Source: Acidimicrobiaceae bacterium
GTDB taxonomy: Bacteria; Actinomycetota; Acidimicrobiia; Acidimicrobiales; Bog-793
Length of the DNA: 14,274 nt
Direction: 5' to 3'
Assembly: GCA_027306715.1 (NCBI GenBank)
Contig: DAHUZG010000258.1
Location: forward strand, 1 to 14,274
Each line of letters opens with the position of its first letter. The first letter of the stretch is position 1. The notes beneath the pieces are model-generated. The model was not told the DNA's origin and searched no databases. It saw only the letters and a list, made by a program, of their open reading frames with translations. This document shows positions 13,252 through 14,274 of the stretch, piece by piece. The translations under genes and the position numbers were made by a program.

Positions 13252-13983
13252 GTGGCGGCGGCTCTTGGATATCGCGTCTCGCAGCCAGCGGCTTCCGGGC
13301 CCGTCCCGGGACCGGCGCCCGGGATCGTTCTGTCACCGCGGCTCTGGTCGCGCTCGTGGCGCCTGGCGGCCCCTGACGAGCTCGTCGTCCCGCTGCGGGT
13401 CGAAGGTCGTAGCGCCGTCCTCTGCCGCCCGACCTCGACTGCTCTCGTGCTCGGCAGCTCGCAGCCCGAGCCACGGCGGCGCGAGCCCGGCGTCGCTGTC
13501 GTGCGTCGTCGCAGCGGTGGCGCAGCGGTGCTCGTGGAACCCGGCTCGCAGTGCTGGCTCGACGTCTTCGTCCCGGCCGGCGATCCGCTCTACTCGGCCG
13601 ACGTCGGGCGGGCGGCGTGGTGGCTCGGAGAGATGTGGACCGCCGCTCTCAGCAGAGTCGTCAGCAGCTCGGAACCCCTCGAGGTGCACCGCGGTCGCAC
13701 GCTTTTGAGCCGATGGTCTCGCCACGCCTGCTTCAGCGGGCTCGGAGCCGGCGAGGTGACGTTGGCCGGCCGGAAGGTGGTCGGAATCAGCCAGCGCCGC
13801 GACGCCCGCGGTGCATGGCTGTTCTCGATGGCGATCCTCCATGCTGACCCGGCGCGCCTCGCTCGGCTGCTCTGTGAGGACGCCCGCGAGCGGGCCGATC
13901 TCGAGGGGGAGCTGGCACGCGTGTCGGCTGCTGTTCCGGCCACCCCCGCCGAGCTCGAGGCGGCGCTGCTCGAGCTTCTCTGA
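13252..13983 (+). CDS. Biotin/lipoate protein ligase (BPL/LPL) catalytic-domain protein
   Basis: A 243-aa single-domain protein. Family motifs: VVRRRSGGAAVLVEPGS (R86-R87-S88-G89-G90), the substrate-loop equivalent of RRxSGGGA in LplA or RRPTGGRA in LipM; a following WLDVFVPAGDP strand; CFSGLGAGEVTLAGRKVVG with the invariant Lys175; and SQRRDARGAWLFSMAIL. The fold would bind lipoate, octanoate, biotin or an adenylate of these. The glycine triplet is GGA here, and there is no C-terminal LplA accessory domain, so I cannot say whether it is a ligase, an amidotransferase or something with an altered substrate. GTG 13252 begins one base after the HNH stop and gives an N-terminus without motif for about 28 residues, so the true start could be later. 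No lipoyl-dependent enzyme gene is in the window. Confidence 0.8.
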   Translation: MAAALGYRVSQPAASGPVPGPAPGIVLSPRLWSRSWRLAAPDELVVPLRVEGRSAVLCRPTSTALVLGSSQPEPRRREPGVAVVRRRSGGAAVLVEPGSQCWLDVFVPAGDPLYSADVGRAAWWLGEMWTAALSRVVSSSEPLEVHRGRTLLSRWSRHACFSGLGAGEVTLAGRKVVGISQRRDARGAWLFSMAILHADPARLARLLCEDARERADLEGELARVSAAVPATPAELEAALLELL

Positions 13984-14033
13984 CCGCTGGCCGTCCGCCA
14001 ACCAACCCTGAGCGGCCGGCCGGCCCGGGCGCC

Positions 14034-14059
14034 TGCACGCAGTCCCTGCACGCAGTCCC
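14034..14059. repeat. Two 13-bp tandem copies after the BPL/LPL gene
   Basis: TGCACGCAGTCCC is repeated exactly at 14034-14046 and 14047-14059, followed by TGCAGG. It lies between the convergent BPL/LPL gene and the minus-strand gene at the edge. The rest of 13984-14129 shows no gene. Confidence 0.75.
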
Positions 14060-14107
14060 TGCAGGAGCACTTGCGCACCACCTGGCCGGGTCCTGTCTCG
14101 ATCGGGA

Positions 14108-14129
14108 GGCCCGCCGGCGCCGGGCGGCC
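14108..14129. terminator. Possible bidirectional hairpin between convergent genes
   Basis: GGCC (14108-14111) pairs with GGCC (14126-14129), and after a 2x2 mismatch the inner CCGGCGCCGG is self-complementary. It lies directly beside the stop of the minus-strand gene. No T-tract is present on either strand. Confidence 0.25.
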
Positions 14130-14274
14130 TTAGATCGTCCTGGTGAAGAGCAGGACGCCGACGGCGAGCGCAGCGAGCCCGACGAGAAGAAGCAGGGCGG
14201 CCCCAGCGACCTTCCCTGCCACCCGTACCCATCCGAGCACCATCACGACGAGGCCGACGACGACTGCAGCGATC
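14130..14274 (-). CDS. C-terminal part of a small hydrophobic membrane protein (runs off the right edge)
   Basis: On the minus strand, a frame open from the window edge ends at TAA (complement of 14130-14132). The visible 47 residues are strongly hydrophobic: IAAVVVGLVVMVLGWVRVAG then AGAALLLLVGLAALAVGVLL and a short TRTI end, i.e. two membrane segments separated by a basic KVAG turn. A start could lie beyond the edge, or at the ATG complementing 14241-14243, which would give a 37-aa single-span protein. Nothing identifies a family. Support comes from the uniform hydrophobicity, G/C-ending codons and absence of stops. Confidence 0.45.
   Translation of the reverse strand, partial: IAAVVVGLVVMVLGWVRVAGKVAGAALLLLVGLAALAVGVLLFTRTI

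Overview
The window is very GC-rich, densely coded and has almost all third codon positions G or C. Its gene content points to an actinobacterium: a lexA / LysM-protein / nrdR neighbourhood, a DUF3040 membrane protein, LexA boxes of the CGAAC-N4-GTTCG type, an actinobacterial-type succinyl-DAP aminotransferase, and several TAGCNT -10 elements close to start codons. From memory of these families the best guess is a deep-branching group such as Acidimicrobiia; this was not tested by any search.

Region 1 (about 169-7471, plus strand) is a lysine / meso-diaminopimelate (DAP) cluster: dapF, hflX, dapC, a DHA2-type MFS transporter, dapD and dapE. DapD, DapC, DapE and DapF are the consecutive succinylase-branch enzymes that turn tetrahydrodipicolinate into meso-DAP for peptidoglycan and lysine. 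HflX (ribosome-associated GTPase) and the transporter sit inside the cluster. Many junctions use GTGA stop/start overlaps, implying translational coupling. dapD has its own -10-like element.

Region 2 (about 7472-9110) is an SOS regulatory node. lexA (minus) converges on dapE and diverges from a LysM-domain membrane protein resembling the mycobacterial SOS-induced cell-division suppressor found at the same locus. The 285-base gap between them carries four LexA-box-like palindromes, two at each candidate promoter.

Region 3 (about 9247-12319, plus strand) looks like one transcript: nrdR, a PIG-L/LmbE deacetylase, dinB (DNA polymerase IV) and a DUF3040 membrane protein, with GTGA and ATGA overlaps at the first two junctions and a 3-base gap at the last.

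Region 4 (about 12320-14274) holds a small conserved-looking hypothetical, an HNH endonuclease, a biotin/lipoate-ligase family protein, and at the right edge the C-terminal end of a small membrane protein on the minus strand.

No tRNA, rRNA, CRISPR, insertion sequence, prophage or clear horizontal-transfer signal was seen. This is mainly a core-genome region; I see no unknown multi-gene system. The observations most worth following are the serine at the first catalytic cysteine position of DapF, the four-box SOS region, the proteobacterial-style DapD, and tiny coupled ORFs between the DAP genes.
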